Shown here: positions 62,107 to 64,000 of the stretch, piece by piece
How the letters are laid out: each line of letters opens with the position of its first letter
How positions within the stretch are numbered: the stretch's first letter is position 1
Source: Lachnospiraceae bacterium
GTDB lineage: Bacteria; Bacillota; Clostridia; Lachnospirales; Lachnospiraceae
Direction of reading: 5' to 3'
Assembly (NCBI GenBank): GCA_015058015.1
Contig: SVDM01000001.1
Coordinates: forward strand, 186,001-250,000
Length of the DNA: 64,000 bases
The notes under the pieces: model-generated
Databases searched by the model: none
Told to the model about the DNA's origin: nothing
What the model saw: the letters and a program-made list of their open reading frames with translations, nothing else
Position numbers and translations under genes: made by a program

Positions 62107-63026
62107 TGAAAAAGATTGTCTTTGAACCGGATGAAGAGTTTAATAATCAAAGAATTGATAAATATCTTTCCGCTGCCATGGAATCCATGGATTATTCCAG
62201 AAGCTATATTCAAAAATTAATCAAGGATAATTTGGTTACCGTTTCAGACACTGTAGTTAAGGCTAATTACAAGGTCTCCTGTGGTGATATTGTATGTGTA
62301 AATGTACCTGATCCGAAGGTTTTGGATGTAAAACCTGAGGATATACCCCTTGATATTATATATGAGGATGAGGATTTGCTTATAGTTAATAAACCCAAAG
62401 GTATGGTTGTTCATCCTGCTAACGGGCATTACAGCGGCACATTAGTTAATGCCTTATTATTTCACTGTAAAGATAATCTCTCAGAGATTAACGGTGTATT
62501 AAGGCCGGGAATCGTCCATAGAATTGATATGGATACCACAGGCACTCTTATTATCTGTAAGAATAATGCGACTCATAATTCCATTGCAGAGCAGTTGAAA
62601 GTGCATTCAATTACCAGGCGATACAGGGGTATCGTTCATGGCGTCATTAAAGATGATGAGCTTACTGTGGATGCACCTATAGCCAGGAGCAAAAACGACA
62701 GGAAAAAGATGGCAATAGTTCCCGGTGGAAGAGAAGCAGTTACTCATGTTAAGGTTTTAAAGCGTTTTAAACAATATACATATGCTGAATTTGAACTTGA
62801 AACCGGAAGAACCCATCAGATTCGTGTTCATATGGCTTCCATTCATCATCCTTTGTTAGGAGATGCAGTATACGGACCTGCAAAATGCAGCATAAAAAAC
62901 CTTCAAGGACAAACCCTTCATGCCATGACTATTGGCTTTAATCATCCGCGTACAGGCAAATATATGGAGTTTTCTGCTGATTTACCGGATTATTTTGAAA
63001 AACTGCTTAAGTCGTTACCGGAATAA
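62106..63026 (+). CDS. rluD: RluD-like 23S rRNA pseudouridine synthase
   Basis: 306 residues. N-terminal S4 domain (QRIDKYLSAAMESMDYSRSYIQKLI), catalytic Asp in GIVHRIDMDTTGTLIICKN, and HQIRVHMASIHHPLLGDAVYG. This is the longer RluD type found downstream of lspA in many Firmicutes; here it follows yqeK. It ends three bases from the convergent recombinase gene, with no terminator seen between. Confidence 0.93.
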   Translation: MKKIVFEPDEEFNNQRIDKYLSAAMESMDYSRSYIQKLIKDNLVTVSDTVVKANYKVSCGDIVCVNVPDPKVLDVKPEDIPLDIIYEDEDLLIVNKPKGMVVHPANGHYSGTLVNALLFHCKDNLSEINGVLRPGIVHRIDMDTTGTLIICKNNATHNSIAEQLKVHSITRRYRGIVHGVIKDDELTVDAPIARSKNDRKKMAIVPGGREAVTHVKVLKRFKQYTYAEFELETGRTHQIRVHMASIHHPLLGDAVYGPAKCSIKNLQGQTLHAMTIGFNHPRTGKYMEFSADLPDYFEKLLKSLPE

Positions 63027-63029
63027 TAT

Positions 63030-64000
63030 TTATTTGATATTTTTTCGAACGGTTATGGCTTTGGCGGCTTTACGTTTGTGTTCATCCTCGATGGCTGCAT
63101 AATAATCTATTGTAGTATTGATATTTTCATGGCCTAATACATCTGCCACAAGCCTTATATCGCCGGTTTGCTTATAAAGTGCGGTTCCATAGGTACTTCT
63201 TAGCTTATGAGGAGTAATCTTTTTGTTTGGAACCACCATTTTGGCGTATTTTTTCACCAGATTCTCGATTGCATCAATACTGATTCTTTTATTCTGTAAT
63301 GAGTAAAACAAGGCTTTTTCATGGCCTTTTTCGGGAATTATAAGACTTCGTTCCCCATCAATATAGTCATGAAGCACGCCGGATACGTCATCGCCGAAAT
63401 ATAATACGTCCTGACCGCCACCTTTACGAACAATTACAAAGGAATTCTCCTTAAAATCCACATCAGTAATATCAAGTCCGGCACATTCCGATACACGGAT
63501 TCCCGTACCAAGCATTAGAGTAAGGAGTGCCAGATCTCTTTGTTTGGTTCTGCTGCAAAACTTCTTTTGACGTTCGCTCATTTGCTCATTTCCGTACTCA
63601 ATGGCCTCTAGAATAGCATTAACCTCCATATTATTCATTCTAATGATATTCTTATCCTTTTTTAGCTTTGGAAGCTTAACAAGAGTCATGGGATTCTTCT
63701 CTATATACTCATGTTCGTATAAAAATTGAAATAATCCCCGTAGAGGAGACATCTTACGGGCAATAGCGCGTTTTCCGTTCTCGTGACGTTCACCCTTTTC
63801 GTTAAGCTCAAGATAACGCTGGTATTCAACGATATCCTCGGATACAAGGTTTGATACATCATCTATTGTAAACTTTGTCAGCTCTTTATTTGCAAAGGAA
63901 GGATTATTAGCTTTCATATATCTAAAGAATGTAAGTAAGTCATAAGCATATGAAATCAAGGTGCTGGACTGAGCACCAAGTTCCTTGTTATGCAAATATT
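63030..64000 (-). CDS. Tyrosine recombinase, XerC/XerD-like (N terminus beyond window)
   Basis: At least 321 residues read from the right edge; the frame is open to the window limit, so the true start is outside. It has an N-terminal SAM-like core-binding domain (STLISYAYDLLTFFRYM), then the catalytic set: Arg in GTGIRVSECAG, Lys in VRKGGGQDV, HKLRSTYGT, the LGHENINTT His and the nucleophile in DYYA. Size and sequence fit the housekeeping Xer type resolving chromosome dimers; no att site or phage gene is nearby. Confidence 0.9.
   Translation of the reverse strand, partial: YLHNKELGAQSSTLISYAYDLLTFFRYMKANNPSFANKELTKFTIDDVSNLVSEDIVEYQRYLELNEKGERHENGKRAIARKMSPLRGLFQFLYEHEYIEKNPMTLVKLPKLKKDKNIIRMNNMEVNAILEAIEYGNEQMSERQKKFCSRTKQRDLALLTLMLGTGIRVSECAGLDITDVDFKENSFVIVRKGGGQDVLYFGDDVSGVLHDYIDGERSLIIPEKGHEKALFYSLQNKRISIDAIENLVKKYAKMVVPNKKITPHKLRSTYGTALYKQTGDIRLVADVLGHENINTTIDYYAAIEDEHKRKAAKAITVRKNIK

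Noticed and set aside
63027-64000. Integrative element or phage integrase with attachment site
   Set aside because: The recombinase looks like a housekeeping Xer, ends three bases from rluD, and there is no tRNA, direct repeat or phage gene in view; the part beyond the edge cannot be judged.
1-64000. CRISPR array, tRNA or rRNA genes
   Set aside because: No regularly spaced repeats and no cloverleaf with conserved tRNA bases were found on reading the intergenic regions.

Overview
The window reads as a chromosomal segment of a low-to-mid GC Gram-positive anaerobe of the Clostridia, most likely a Lachnospiraceae member (Butyrivibrio/Roseburia-like). The reasons are the Firmicutes gene orders (rplU-prp-rpmA-obgE; yhbY-nadD-yqeK), the L27 extension matched with the Prp protease, a short HisG with HisZ, a Phe T-box, RecU, LytTR regulation and strong AGGAGG Shine-Dalgarno sites. 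Genus assignment is inference. Almost everything is core metabolism; no tRNA, rRNA, CRISPR array, insertion sequence or prophage was seen.

Layout. 1-4 kb: end of leuC, leuD, adenine deaminase, and a convergent citrate synthase. 4-7.7 kb: ATP-type PEP carboxykinase, a likely 6S RNA with its own promoter and terminator, and a MATE exporter with a terminator in its leader. 7.7-10.1 kb: two tandem paralogous sortase-type surface proteins; the first has an (AT)n tract as its promoter spacer. 10.1-11.2 kb: a HipB-like antitoxin with three operator palindromes and a HipA-like toxin that has lost its middle third. 11.2-15.4 kb: Phe T-box, pheS, pheT. 15.4-22.6 kb: queA, a PilZ protein, then pyrC-pyrF-pyrK-pyrD, an AEC transporter and pyrE. 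22.6-29.2 kb: two small membrane proteins, an M29 aminopeptidase, purE-purM-purN-purD. 29.2-35 kb: a 1.1-kaa surface protein with MBG/YDG-like repeats, overlapping tail-to-tail with aroA, and tyrA. 35-39.8 kb: an EF-G-like GTPase and leuS. 39.8-40.4 kb: a roughly 400-nt transcription unit containing several micro-ORFs, two of which start with the same eight residues, MKGRYGPP. 40.4-46.9 kb: a degenerate receiver/kinase-like protein, RsuA and RluA pseudouridine synthases, a HAD phosphatase, YgiQ, an SDR, RecU. 46.9-52.2 kb: hisZ-hisG-hisD-hisB and an unusual HisIE with a fused HisA/HisF-like N-terminal domain. 52.2-58.3 kb: paired radical-SAM proteins, RNase G, L21 leader-rplU-prp-rpmA, obgE. 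58.3-64 kb: a cytidylate kinase-like protein, a lone LytTR regulator, a small orphan protein, yhbY-nadD-yqeK-rluD and, on the other strand, a tyrosine recombinase running off the right edge.

The most interesting non-standard signals are: (i) the micro-ORF locus at 39.9-40.3 kb; (ii) a family of long, branched palindromic elements placed inside the pheST and pur operons, three of which share a core close to GGGACGCTYTCGCTC; (iii) the (AT)n promoter spacer ahead of a surface protein; (iv) the internally deleted HipA; (v) the HisA/F-like-HisIE fusion.
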